DNA of 64,000 bases. Origin: Onishia niordana. Its GTDB lineage: Bacteria > Pseudomonadota > Gammaproteobacteria > Pseudomonadales > Halomonadaceae. The translations under genes and the position numbers were made by a program. Shown one piece after another: positions 28,989 through 38,316 of the stretch. Every line of letters starts with the position of its first letter. The first letter of the stretch is position 1. The stretch is taken from the NCBI RefSeq assembly GCF_004798965.1, contig NZ_SDSD01000006.1, forward strand, positions 124,001 to 188,000, written 5' to 3'. The notes beneath the pieces were generated by a model that was given only the letters and a program-made list of their open reading frames with translations, had not been told where the DNA came from and did not search any database.

Positions 28989-29115
28989 TGAGCTTGCTCG
29001 CCTTATCCGCCATCGCCATTGGCGTTGCTTTTGATTACCATGTGCCCTTTCTTAGTCTCGTGATGCGGTGATGTTTCAGCACCGCACCCTTCCCGTGTTC
29101 CCAAGGAGGCATCCC

Positions 29116-29370
29116 ATGCAACCCCAAGACGTCAAGGCGTTGCTCGAGACGCGTATTGCCGATTGTGATTTCCATATCCAGGGTGAAGGCTGCAATTTCC
29201 AGGTCATCGCCGTGGGCGAGGTTTTCACTGGTCTGACGCCCGTCAAGCGCCAGCAGCTGATTTACGGTGCGCTCTCCGATGAGATCGCAAGCGGTGCCCT
29301 GCATGCCGTCAGCATCAAGACCTACACCCCAGCTCAGTGGCAGACCGCCGCCGAAAATGCCAGCGCCTGA
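29116..29370 (+). CDS. ibaG: BolA-family protein IbaG (YrbA)
   Basis: Monothiol-glutaredoxin partner of the BolA family that coordinates [2Fe-2S] clusters with Grx4 and contributes to acid resistance and envelope integrity. The 84-residue protein has the BolA fold pattern: HIQGEGCNFQVIAVGEVFTGLTPVKRQQLIYGAL and a conserved His in ASGALHAVSIKTYTP. The ATG at 29116 is chosen because AAGGAGG lies 7 bases upstream. It is followed by murA after 13 bases, as in E. coli. Confidence 0.94.
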   Translation: MQPQDVKALLETRIADCDFHIQGEGCNFQVIAVGEVFTGLTPVKRQQLIYGALSDEIASGALHAVSIKTYTPAQWQTAAENASA

Positions 29371-29374
29371 TTAA

Positions 29375-30649
<1,275 letters not shown>

Positions 30650-30675
30650 TCATCCATGGAATTGTGAATCCCATC

Positions 30676-31317
30676 ATGTCCAAGCAACTGATCCTGGCCC
30701 TTTCGAAGGGCCGTATTCTTGACGAGACGCTGCCGCTGCTGGCGGATGCCGGCATCTGGCCCGCCGAAGATCTGAGCAAGAGCCGTAAGCTGCTGTTTGA
30801 CACCAACTTGCCAGACGTGAAGCTGGTGGTTATCCGCGCGACCGACGTGCCTACCTATGTTCAGCTAGGCGCTGCTGACTTAGGCGTTGCGGGCAAGGAC
30901 GTGCTGCTTGAGCACGGTGCCGAGGGGCTTTACGAGCCATTGGATCTCGAGATTGCCCGCTGCAAGCTGATGACCGCGGGCATTACCGGGGCCGAGCCGG
31001 CGCGCGCGCGCCGTCGCGTGGCCACCAAGTTTGTCTCGGTGGCGCGCCAGTACTATGCCGAGCAGGGTATTCAGGCCGAGGTCATCAAGCTCTATGGCGC
31101 CATGGAGCTGGCCCCGTTGATGAACCTGGCCGACGAAATTGTCGATATCGTTGATACCGGCAACACCTTGCGCGCGAATGGTATGGAGCCCCGCGAGAAG
31201 ATCGCCGATATCAGCACGCGACTGGTCGTCAATCAGGCCGCCATGACCATGAAGCATGATCGTCTGAAACCGTTGCTCAGTCGTTTGCGTGAGGCCGTGG
31301 CGAGTCGTCGCGGCTAA
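30676..31317 (+). CDS. hisG: ATP phosphoribosyltransferase catalytic subunit (short form)
   Basis: First enzyme of histidine synthesis, joining ATP and PRPP. At 213 residues it is the short form, lacking the C-terminal regulatory ACT-like domain of the long HisG; such enzymes work with the regulatory subunit HisZ, which is not in this window. Signatures are [16 protein letters not shown] at the N-terminus, [16 protein letters not shown], and the PRPP-binding [16 protein letters not shown]. The ATG at 30676 begins [13 protein letters not shown]; the upstream in-frame reading lies in murA. Confidence 0.95.
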   Translation: MSKQLILALSKGRILDETLPLLADAGIWPAEDLSKSRKLLFDTNLPDVKLVVIRATDVPTYVQLGAADLGVAGKDVLLEHGAEGLYEPLDLEIARCKLMTAGITGAEPARARRRVATKFVSVARQYYAEQGIQAEVIKLYGAMELAPLMNLADEIVDIVDTGNTLRANGMEPREKIADISTRLVVNQAAMTMKHDRLKPLLSRLREAVASRRG

Positions 31318-31339
31318 GCCTGGTCGCTCGTGAAATGCT

Positions 31340-31419
31340 GCCCCTAACGTTAACGCCTTACATGCCTGTGCCCGTGCCGGCATCGCGCGATAGCGTGAGT
31401 ATCTCGGCACCATAGGGGC
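31340..31419 (+). promoter_or_regulatory. Nested inverted repeats in the hisG-hisD spacer
   Basis: GCCCCTA (31340-31346) can pair with TAGGGGC (31413-31419). Within it GTGCCG (31374-31379) pairs with CGGCAC (31405-31410), and within that either GATA/TATC (31389-31403) or the palindrome ATCGCGCGAT (31382-31391) can form. The spacer is 180 bases, long for two genes of one pathway in the same direction. No short histidine-rich leader peptide was found, so a classical his attenuator is not supported. Confidence 0.4.
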
Positions 31420-31497
31420 GTGCTGCTTGTCAGCCACTCTCTGGCGACACATGCTAATCGCCTGTCTTCTTATTTCATCGTCTGTGTAGAGAGCACC

Positions 31498-32820
31498 ATG
31501 ACCGATTCCGTTGCCGCCTCCCTCGACATCTCCCGGCTGTCCACTCAGGCAGCCGACTTCGATGCCCGCCTCGATGCGCTGCTGGCTTGGGAGGGTGTGT
31601 CCGACGCCGACGTGCAATCGCGGGTGGAAGAGATCCTGCGCGGTGTTCGCGAGCGTGGCGATCAAGCCCTCGTCGAGTATACCAATCGATTCGATCGTCT
31701 ATCGGCGACAGGTATGGGAGAGCTGACTATCGGCGCCGAGCGTCTGCGCCAGGCCTTCGAGGGCCTGCCGGCCGAGCAGCGAGATGCCCTGGCGGCGGCT
31801 GCCGAGCGGGTCCGGCTCTACCACGAGCACCAGAAGCCCGAATCCTGGCAGTATACCGAGGCCGATGGCACGGTGCTTGGTCAGCAGGTCATGCCGCTGG
31901 ATCGGGCCGGCATCTATGTGCCCGGCGGCAAGGCGGCCTATCCGTCTTCGGTATTGATGAACGCCATTCCGGCCCATGTTGCCGGCGTCAATGAGATTGT
32001 CATGGTGGTGCCGACCCCGGATGGCATTCTCAACGAACTGGTGCTAGCAGCGGCGCACCTGGCTGGCGTCGATTGGGTCTTCACACTGGGCGGCGCACAG
32101 GCGGTGGCGGCGCTCGCTTATGGTACCGAGACAGTACCACGGGTCGACAAGATCGTGGGGCCAGGCAATATCTATGTCGCCACCGCCAAGCGGGCCGTGT
32201 TTGGCCAGGTGGGTATCGACATGATCGCTGGGCCCTCAGAGATACTGGTGATCTCCGATGGTGTGACCGATCCCGATTGGCTGGCCATGGATCTCTTTTC
32301 CCAGGCCGAGCACGACGAAGATGCTCAGGCGATTTTCATCAGCTGGGACGCAGAGCATGTGGCGGCGGTCGAGGAAGCCATGGCCCGCCTGCTGGCGGGC
32401 ATGGAGCGTGCGCCGATCATTCGTGACTCACTGGCTGCCCGAGGAGCGCTGATCACCTGTCGCGATCGCGACGAGGCCGTTGCCCTAATCAATCGCATCG
32501 CACCTGAACACCTGGAGCTGTCGCTCGAGGAGCCTGAGGCGCTGCTGCCCGAGATTCGTCATGCCGGGGCCATCTTCATGGGGCGCTACACCGCCGAGGC
32601 TCTGGGGGATTACTGCGCCGGGCCCAATCACGTGTTGCCGACGTCTGGCACGGCGCGTTTTTCTTCGCCGCTGGGTGTCTATGATTTCCAGAAACGTTCC
32701 TCGATCATTCACTGTTCGGCGGATGGGGCTTCGACGCTTGGGCGCACCGCTTCGGTATTGGCTCGAGGGGAGTCGCTGACCGCTCATGCGCGCTCTGCCG
32801 AGTATCGCATCAAGGACTGA
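31498..32820 (+). CDS. hisD: Histidinol dehydrogenase
   Basis: Zinc enzyme that oxidises histidinol to histidine in two NAD-dependent steps, the last reactions of the pathway. The 440-residue protein carries [17 protein letters not shown], the signature [45 protein letters not shown] with zinc ligands, and the catalytic Glu-His pair in [10 protein letters not shown]. The ATG at 31498 is the first with a family-like N-terminus. hisC, which follows hisD in Pseudomonas, is not present here. Confidence 0.97.
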   Translation: MTDSVAASLDISRLSTQAADFDARLDALLAWEGVSDADVQSRVEEILRGVRERGDQALVEYTNRFDRLSATGMGELTIGAERLRQAFEGLPAEQRDALAAAAERVRLYHEHQKPESWQYTEADGTVLGQQVMPLDRAGIYVPGGKAAYPSSVLMNAIPAHVAGVNEIVMVVPTPDGILNELVLAAAHLAGVDWVFTLGGAQAVAALAYGTETVPRVDKIVGPGNIYVATAKRAVFGQVGIDMIAGPSEILVISDGVTDPDWLAMDLFSQAEHDEDAQAIFISWDAEHVAAVEEAMARLLAGMERAPIIRDSLAARGALITCRDRDEAVALINRIAPEHLELSLEEPEALLPEIRHAGAIFMGRYTAEALGDYCAGPNHVLPTSGTARFSSPLGVYDFQKRSSIIHCSADGASTLGRTASVLARGESLTAHARSAEYRIKD

Positions 32821-32836
32821 GCTTGCTCCCGTGCTG

Positions 32837-32898
32837 AAGCGCAGGCGTAGGCTTGCGGGCTCGCTGCGCTTGGGCTAGCCCGTTGATTGATGCGGGCT
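32837..32898. repeat. Cluster of overlapping stem-loops after hisD
   Basis: AAGCGCAG (32837-32844) faces CTGCGCTT (32864-32871), an 8-base inverted repeat. It is followed at once by the palindrome GGGCTAGCCC (32872-32881), whose right half plus the next base (AGCCCG, 32877-32882) can instead pair with CGGGCT (32893-32898). The structures compete with each other and precede the true terminator. It may be a REP-like element; no second copy was noticed in this window. Confidence 0.35.
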
Positions 32899-32929
32899 CG
32901 GACGCTTACTACGAGCTGAATGCCATGTT

Positions 32930-32961
32930 AAAAGGTCCCGCCAATGGCGGGACCTTTTTTA
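32930..32961. terminator. Bidirectional rho-independent terminator (hisD / algW)
   Basis: AAAAGGTCCCGCC and GGCGGGACCTTTTTT form a long perfect stem around an AAT loop, with a T run on the plus strand and a matching A run on the left. It can serve both hisD and the convergent protease gene. Confidence 0.93.
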
Positions 32962-33011
32962 TTGCGCCTTTCTGGGCCGTTAGTGACTGCCTGGACCATC
33001 ATGCTGAGGCT

Positions 33012-34250
33012 CTACTCACTAGGTGAGGCATCTGGCGGTGGCGGGCTCACCTCTGCGGTGGGGCGCTCGCCTACTTCGAGATTTACCTCCAGGCGTTCGC
33101 CGTTGCGCACTAGGCTTAGCGGCAGCGTGGTGCCTGGGGCGATGGCCGCGATGTCGGTCATCACTGCCCTTGCGTCTCGAATGGTGCGGTCTTTGACTTC
33201 AAGCAACACATCGCCGGGTTGGATGCCTGCCGCATCGGCAGGGCCGTCGGGGACGACGCCCGAGATCACGATCCCGACGACAGAGTCCAGACCAAAGGAG
33301 GCGGCAAGCTCAGGTGTCATCTCCTGGGCCTCGATGCCGAGCCAGCCACGAATGACGCGGCCCTTGGTGACCAGTTCGTCGAGAATTTCTCGGGCCAGGT
33401 TGGCAGGAATGGCGAAGCCGATGCCCTGAGACCCGCCGGAGCGAGAAAAGATGGCGGTGTTGATGCCTACCAGCGCGCCTTCGGGATTGATCAGCGCTCC
33501 GCCGGAATTGCCTGGATTGATGGCGGCATCGGTCTGGATGAAATCTTCATAGGCATTCAAGCCCAGATGGCTGCGGCCGGTGGCGCTGACAATCCCCATG
33601 GTGACGGTCTGGCCTACCCCGAAAGGGTTGCCGATGGCGAGTGCCACATCGCCTACCGCGGCCTGTGATGAATTGGAAAGGGCGATGACAGGCAGGTCGT
33701 CAAGGTCGATGCGCAGGACAGCTAGATCGCTCTCGGGGTCGGTGCCGATGACCTGGGCGAGCGTCTCGCGGCCATCGCGCAGCGCGACCTGAATCTGATC
33801 GGCGCCACTGATGACATGATGGTTGGTTAACACATAGCCCTCATCGCTTACGATGACGCCAGACCCCAGACTCGAGAGCATGCGTTGGCGACTGGGCATG
33901 TCTTTATCGGAAAACTGCCGAAAGAAGGGGTCCGACATCAGGGGGTGCTGTTCACTCTCGACGATGCGTGAGGAATAAATGTTGACGACGGCAGGTGCCG
34001 CTCGCTCCACTGCCTCTGAGTAGCTGACCGGGCCGGCATTTCGAGATAGCGCGGGGGCATCACGCACCTCGGGGGCTGGGCGATTGATCTCTGGCGTATC
34101 GGTTACCTGTAGTTCGGGCTCAGGACTGTTGGATGGCAGCGGGAGGTCGGGCGACTGCTCACCAAGCTGGGGGAAGGCAATCAGCAGTAAAACGGCAAGC
34201 AGAATGCCGGCCACGGACGGCCAGACGAGGGGCAGGAGAAAACGACGCAT
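33012..34250 (-). CDS. algW: AlgW/DegS-type periplasmic site-1 protease
   Basis: Membrane-anchored trypsin-like serine protease that, in the AlgW/DegS group, senses misfolded outer-membrane proteins through its PDZ domain and starts anti-sigma cleavage to release the extracytoplasmic stress sigma factor. The 412-residue protein has an N-terminal membrane helix (about residues 9-29). The triad is visible as His in TNHHVISG, Asp in PESDLAVLRI and Ser in NPGNSGGAL. A single PDZ domain contains GWLGIEAQEMT and GIQPGDVLLEV. One PDZ and an anchor separate it from DegP/MucD. The proline-rich linker (about residues 33-75) and the PPPPDASPSE tail are long for the family. It lies beside hisD as in Pseudomonas. 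Confidence 0.88.
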   Translation of the reverse strand: MRRFLLPLVWPSVAGILLAVLLLIAFPQLGEQSPDLPLPSNSPEPELQVTDTPEINRPAPEVRDAPALSRNAGPVSYSEAVERAAPAVVNIYSSRIVESEQHPLMSDPFFRQFSDKDMPSRQRMLSSLGSGVIVSDEGYVLTNHHVISGADQIQVALRDGRETLAQVIGTDPESDLAVLRIDLDDLPVIALSNSSQAAVGDVALAIGNPFGVGQTVTMGIVSATGRSHLGLNAYEDFIQTDAAINPGNSGGALINPEGALVGINTAIFSRSGGSQGIGFAIPANLAREILDELVTKGRVIRGWLGIEAQEMTPELAASFGLDSVVGIVISGVVPDGPADAAGIQPGDVLLEVKDRTIRDARAVMTDIAAIAPGTTLPLSLVRNGERLEVNLEVGERPTAEVSPPPPDASPSE

Positions 34251-34349
34251 GTGAAATCCTTGTCATCGCTGGCGGTCGATGGGGGTCGACGCAGCCGGTA
34301 CAATCGCTGAATTGTACCATTGCTCATTTATCGATGCCCGGAGGACCGA

Positions 34350-35138
34350 ATGATATCTCGCGATACCCTGGTCGCCGCTTGTGACAAACACTTGCAGGCG
34401 GCGCGTTTCAAGGATTACACCGTCAACGGGCTGCAGGTTGAGGGGCGTGATCGCGTAGCACGCGTGATGACAGGGGTGACTGCCTGTCAGGCGCTGGTCG
34501 ATGAGGCGATCGCTTGGCAAGCGGATCTGCTGCTCGTCCATCACGGCTACTTCTGGAAGAACGAGCCAGTGGAAGTGACCGGCATGAAACGCCGCCGGCT
34601 GGCTGCCTTGCTGGCCAATGACATCAACCTGCTGGCGTATCATCTTCCCTTAGATGCGCACCCCTCACTGGGAAACAATGCCTGTCTGGCCGAACGGTTG
34701 GGCCTGGTAGTCGATGGTTGTGCCGACGGCGAACTCGGGGAGGGACTTCTATGGTTGGGTCATCCTGGCCAGGCTCTTGCCGCTGAGGCTGACAACGATC
34801 AGGGCCTGGACGAGCGCGCACTGGCGAAGCATGTCAGTAAAAAGCTTGGTCGGGAGCCGCTGCTGATTGAAGGGCATCAGGGGCCGATCAAGCGTGTTGC
34901 ATGGTGCACAGGTGGCGCTCAGGACATGATTACCGCCGCTCATGCGGCAGGCGCGGATGTCTTTATCTCGGGCGAAATCTCCGAGCGTACTACCCACTTG
35001 GCTCGCGAGTTGGGAATCGGCTATCTGGCAGCGGGCCATCACGCGACCGAGCGGTACGGTGTTCAGGCCTTGGGGGAGTGGTTGGCCGCCGAGTATGGGG
35101 TTACCCACCGGTTCGTGGATATCGATAACCCGGCCTGA
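34350..35138 (+). CDS. Nif3-like dinuclear metal-centre protein (YbgI family)
   Basis: Member of the NIF3/YbgI (DUF34) family, toroidal hexamers with a two-metal site; proposed roles include GTP cyclohydrolase-like or metal-related activity, but function is unsettled. The 262-residue protein has the metal-binding segments DLLLVHHGYFWK near residue 65, YHLPLDAHPSLGNN near residue 98 and AAGHHATERYGVQAL near the C-terminus. The ATG at 34350 is supported by GGAGG and gives MISRDTLVAACDK. A strong hairpin follows. Confidence 0.9.
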   Translation: MISRDTLVAACDKHLQAARFKDYTVNGLQVEGRDRVARVMTGVTACQALVDEAIAWQADLLLVHHGYFWKNEPVEVTGMKRRRLAALLANDINLLAYHLPLDAHPSLGNNACLAERLGLVVDGCADGELGEGLLWLGHPGQALAAEADNDQGLDERALAKHVSKKLGREPLLIEGHQGPIKRVAWCTGGAQDMITAAHAAGADVFISGEISERTTHLARELGIGYLAAGHHATERYGVQALGEWLAAEYGVTHRFVDIDNPA

Positions 35139-35160
35139 AAAGGGCGTTTCATTGTCTGAA

Positions 35161-35197
35161 ACTAACAGTGCCGGCGTAGATGGCCGGCACTGTTAGT
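35161..35197. terminator. Perfect 15-bp hairpin between nif3-like gene and zapG
   Basis: Bases 35161-35175 and 35183-35197 are exact inverted copies (core CAGTGCCGGC/GCCGGCACTG) around a GTAGATG loop, located between convergent stop codons. There is no T run directly after the stem on the plus strand and only TTTC on the minus strand, so it is a terminator candidate or an RNA 3'-end stabiliser. Confidence 0.55.
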
Positions 35198-35233
35198 CAT
35201 GGTTGTTGGTTCAAACGCCAGAGGCGAGTGTGA

Positions 35234-35674
35234 TCAATAGCGCGGCGGCTGGGCGTCAGGCTGTTCTTCGCCGCGGCGAAGGCCGAAGTCCTCTGACAAG
35301 GTGCCACGTCCGCCATCGGCGTAGTCGCGCGGCATGTCGGGTGACTCGCCGGATTCTGCCTCTTCGCTTTCCGGTTGTAAGCGGCGCTTGACCTGCAAGT
35401 CTTCACAGAGCTGCTCGGCGCCTTGTGAGAGTTGTTGCTCTAGTTCGCGGCTTTGGCGTTGAATGCTGGAAACGAGGTCGTGCGCACGCACGAAATGATC
35501 GTTGAGCGAATCCTTGACCTGGTGAAGTTCAAGTTCCTTCTCGGCCAGGCGTTGACGCACTTTTTGATTGCGGGCCACGTTGGCATTGAGAAGGTGGTAG
35601 CCCAACGCGCCGATGCCAATGCCTGCAAGGCCGCAGGCCAGCGCCAGGATCCAATCGATATTGCTCTCGTACAC
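35234..35674 (-). CDS. zapG: ZapG/YhcB family inner-membrane protein (DUF1043)
   Basis: Bitopic inner-membrane protein that in E. coli interacts with cell-division and elongation proteins and helps adjust envelope growth. The 146-residue protein has an N-terminal membrane helix (about residues 6-25, LALACGLAGIGIGALGYHLL), then a coiled coil (NQKVRQRLAEKELELHQVKDSL...REELEQ-type helix) and an acidic disordered tail (EESEEAESGESPDM-like composition). The GTG start at 35674 is chosen because AAGGGG precedes it and the protein then opens with the membrane helix; a longer frame lacks support. Its neighbourhood next to zapE is typical. Confidence 0.85.
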   Translation of the reverse strand: MYESNIDWILALACGLAGIGIGALGYHLLNANVARNQKVRQRLAEKELELHQVKDSLNDHFVRAHDLVSSIQRQSRELEQQLSQGAEQLCEDLQVKRRLQPESEEAESGESPDMPRDYADGGRGTLSEDFGLRRGEEQPDAQPPRY

Positions 35675-35898
35675 GTCGTTCCCCTTAAAATTCTGTCTAC
35701 CCGGCACTGGAGCTTTAGCGCCGGGGTGGCGCGTTGTCGAGGTCGCGACTGGCGCCTCCCTAGGGCCCATTATATGGGGGAGAGCGAGACTCAGGTCAAT
35801 GCGCGGTCGCGGTGATAATGGCTGCTCTGTGCGCTAGACCTCCCAATACGTATAATATTCGCTTTCGATCACCAACGTCCGAGGTAGGCAAGACGCTG

Positions 35899-37089
35899 AT
35901 GTGTGCGACAACGACTTCTGCTGGAACTCCAGCGTCCGCTGCGGCGGGAACGCCCCTGGCTCGTTACCAGGCCGATCTCAAGCGCGAGGGATTCGCGTAC
36001 GATGAGGCTCAGGAGCAGGCAGTTCGTCACCTGCAGCGGCTCTATGATGACTTGCTGACTATTCCGCAGCGTGCGCCGCGTCTACCTGCCAAAGAGCGTG
36101 CGGGGCTCAAGTCTCGAGTCGCTGGCCTGTTCGGCGCTAAACAAACGGCATCGCCCTTCGAGGCGGCGCCTGCGGTGAAAGGGCTGTACTTCTGGGGCGG
36201 TGTGGGTCGCGGTAAGACCTATCTGGTCGATACCTTCTATGAGGCGCTGCCTTTCTCCGAGAAGATGCGCACGCATTTTCATCGCTTCATGCAGCGGGTC
36301 CACAATGAGCTTGAGCACTACAAGGGTGAAAAAGATCCGCTGAAGCTGATTGCTGCCAAGTTCGCTCGCGAGGCGCGAGTGATCTGTTTCGACGAGTTTT
36401 TCGTCAAAGACATCACGGATGCCATGATTCTCGCTACTTTGTTGGAGTCCCTGTTCGAACATGGCGTGGTGTTGGTCACGACCTCCAATATCGTGCCCAC
36501 GGAGCTCTACAAGGATGGCCTGCAGCGGGCCCGCTTCCTCCCAGCCATCGATCTTCTCGAGCGCCATTGTGAGGTCGTCAACGTCGACTCCGGCATTGAT
36601 TATCGCCTGCGTGCCTTGGAGCGTGCCGAAATCTTTCACTCTCCGCTGGATGACGAGGCCGATGCAGAGCTATCGCGCAGCTTTCGCGAGATTGCAGGCC
36701 ATGACGGCGAGCAAGATGAGCGTATTGAGATCAATCATCGAGTGCTGCGTGCACGCCGCTTGCATGACGATGTGGTGTGGTTCGATTTCGCTGAGCTCTG
36801 CGATGGCCCCCGCAGCCAGAATGACTATATTGAGCTGGCTCGCGAGTTTCATACCGTGCTGGTTTCCGGTGTTCCGCGAATGGGGCGGGGGAGCGATGAC
36901 CAGGCCCGACGCTTTATCAACATGGTTGATGAGTTTTATGACCGCGCGGTGAAGCTGCTGATGTCGGCCGAGGTGCCAGCCGAGTCGCTATATACCGAAG
37001 GTAGTCTTGGTTTCGAGTTCGATCGCACGCTTTCAAGGCTGCAGGAGATGCAGTCCCACGAGTATTTAGCGCTGCCTCATAAGCCCTGA
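35899..37089 (+). CDS. zapE: Cell division ATPase ZapE (AFG1-like)
   Basis: AAA+-related ATPase that acts on the Z-ring under stress in E. coli and is homologous to mitochondrial AFG1. The 396-residue protein has Walker A GGVGRGKTYL near residue 103, Walker B VICFDEFFVKD, and sensor-type VLVTTSNIVPTELYKDGLQR with a conserved arginine. C-terminal DEFYDRAVKLLMSAEVP is a family hallmark. The ATG at 35899 is preceded by GAGGTAGG at a slightly long distance. Confidence 0.93.
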   Translation: MCATTTSAGTPASAAAGTPLARYQADLKREGFAYDEAQEQAVRHLQRLYDDLLTIPQRAPRLPAKERAGLKSRVAGLFGAKQTASPFEAAPAVKGLYFWGGVGRGKTYLVDTFYEALPFSEKMRTHFHRFMQRVHNELEHYKGEKDPLKLIAAKFAREARVICFDEFFVKDITDAMILATLLESLFEHGVVLVTTSNIVPTELYKDGLQRARFLPAIDLLERHCEVVNVDSGIDYRLRALERAEIFHSPLDDEADAELSRSFREIAGHDGEQDERIEINHRVLRARRLHDDVVWFDFAELCDGPRSQNDYIELAREFHTVLVSGVPRMGRGSDDQARRFINMVDEFYDRAVKLLMSAEVPAESLYTEGSLGFEFDRTLSRLQEMQSHEYLALPHKP

Positions 37090-37105
37090 AATTCTGCCCG
37101 AACGC

Positions 37106-37134
37106 TTAACCTAGTGGTGTGAGTCGTGTACACT
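37106..37134 (+). promoter_or_regulatory. Sigma-70 promoter for rplM-rpsI
   Basis: TTAACC (37106-37111) and TACACT (37129-37134) are separated by exactly 17 bases and lie just after zapE. Transcription would start near 37141, giving a leader of about 125 bases before rplM. Confidence 0.65.
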
Positions 37135-37140
37135 GCGCTC

Positions 37141-37265
37141 TCGCTCGAACGTTGTCGGTCGATTTGCCTCTATAGCAGACGCTCGACAACCAAGAAAAAT
37201 AGGGATGGTAGGCAGCGTCATCAGACGTTTAGTCCTGCCCCATGCGACAATTGGTGATTCAACCC
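37141..37265 (+). promoter_or_regulatory. Structured leader of rplM, candidate L13 autoregulatory RNA
   Basis: GTTGTCG (37151-37157) pairs perfectly with CGACAAC (37184-37190). A second hairpin is formed by GGCAG/CTGCC (37211-37215, 37235-37239) with inner CGTC/GACG around ATCA. A further CGACAA (37245-37250), just before the weak Shine-Dalgarno GGTGA, could pair with the same GTTGTCG segment. In E. coli L13 represses its own operon through the rplM leader; the structure here is compatible with such control but is not proof of it. Confidence 0.5.
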
Positions 37266-37694
37266 ATGAAGACGTTTTCTGCTAAGCCGCAGTCCGTCGA
37301 GCGCGACTGGTATGTCGTCGACGCTACGGACAAGACCCTCGGTCGCCTGGCCACCGAGATTGCTCGCCGCCTGCGTGGCAAGCACAAGCCGGAATACACC
37401 CCGCACGTTGACACTGGCGATTACATCGTCGTGGTCAACGCTGAAAAGGTGAAGGTCACCGGCAATAAGGCACAGGCCAAGACCTACTATCGTCACACGG
37501 GTTACCCGGGTGGCCTGCGCTCCATGAACTTCGAGAAGATGATTGGCCACGCCCCTGAGCGCGTCATCGAGTTTGCCGTCAAGGGCATGCTGCCGAAGGG
37601 CCCGCTGGGCCGTGCCATGTACTCGAAACTCAAGGTCTATGCCGGTACCGAGCATCCGCATGCCGCCCAGCAGCCGCAAGAACTGAACATCTAA
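37266..37694 (+). CDS. rplM: 50S ribosomal protein L13
   Basis: Early-assembly protein of the large ribosomal subunit. The 142-residue protein contains [44 protein letters not shown] and [20 protein letters not shown], the L13 signature. The start MKTFSAKP at 37266 matches E. coli; the in-frame ATG 24 bases upstream would extend it atypically. It forms an operon with rpsI 13 bases downstream. Confidence 0.98.
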   Translation: MKTFSAKPQSVERDWYVVDATDKTLGRLATEIARRLRGKHKPEYTPHVDTGDYIVVVNAEKVKVTGNKAQAKTYYRHTGYPGGLRSMNFEKMIGHAPERVIEFAVKGMLPKGPLGRAMYSKLKVYAGTEHPHAAQQPQELNI

Positions 37695-37707
37695 GGGGTA
37701 GATTGCC

Positions 37708-38097
37708 ATGACTCAACAGTATTACGGTACCGGTCGCCGCAAGACGTCCACCGCGCGCGTCTTCCTCAAGCCGGGCACCGGCAAAATTACCGTCAACAGC
37801 CGTGAACTCAACGAGTTCTTCGGTCGTGTAACCGGTCGCATGGTTGTCCGTCAGCCGCTCGAGCTGACCGATACGCTGGAACAATTCGACGTCTACGTGA
37901 CGGTCAAGGGCGGTGGCGGCTCGGCTCAAGCTGGCGCCATTCGTCACGGCATCACTCGTGCGCTGATGCAGTACAATGAAGACTTCCGCAAGCCGCTGCG
38001 TGAAGCCGGTTACGTCACTCGTGACGCCCGCGAAGTTGAGCGTAAGAAAGTCGGCCTGCGCAAAGCGCGCCGCAGCCCGCAGTTCTCCAAGCGTTAA
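37708..38097 (+). CDS. rpsI: 30S ribosomal protein S9
   Basis: Small-subunit head protein whose C-terminal tail reaches the P-site tRNA. The 129-residue protein has [38 protein letters not shown] and the positively charged C-terminal [17 protein letters not shown] with the universally conserved final Lys-Arg. AGGGG precedes the ATG. A strong terminator follows the stop. Confidence 0.98.
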   Translation: MTQQYYGTGRRKTSTARVFLKPGTGKITVNSRELNEFFGRVTGRMVVRQPLELTDTLEQFDVYVTVKGGGGSAQAGAIRHGITRALMQYNEDFRKPLREAGYVTRDAREVERKKVGLRKARRSPQFSKR

Positions 38098-38118
38098 ACG
38101 CTTCGAGGCCGCGTCAGA

Positions 38119-38153
38119 ACGCCCAGTCCCTTCGGGGGGCTGGGCGTTTTTTT
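38119..38153 (+). terminator. Rho-independent terminator after rpsI
   Basis: AACGCCCAG and CTGGGCGTT flank a CCC-TTCG-GGGG core; the stem is followed by seven T's. It ends the rplM-rpsI unit and separates it from petABC. Confidence 0.93.
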
Positions 38154-38316
38154 ATAAGCGTTCAATGATTTGAGTCATGTATGCTGTGCCATGAAGGCGG
38201 TACTGCTGCTTGTTTTCGTGCAGGCGTTTTCCTAACATGAAGTCCATCTTGCCCGCAGGTCGCGGCCGTTTTCATCGCGGGCAAACAGCGGGTGATGAGA
38301 TAGAGGGCGTGACAAG

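Noticed and set aside
31318-31497. Classical his attenuator leader peptide
   Set aside because: No short frame with a run of His codons was found in the spacer.
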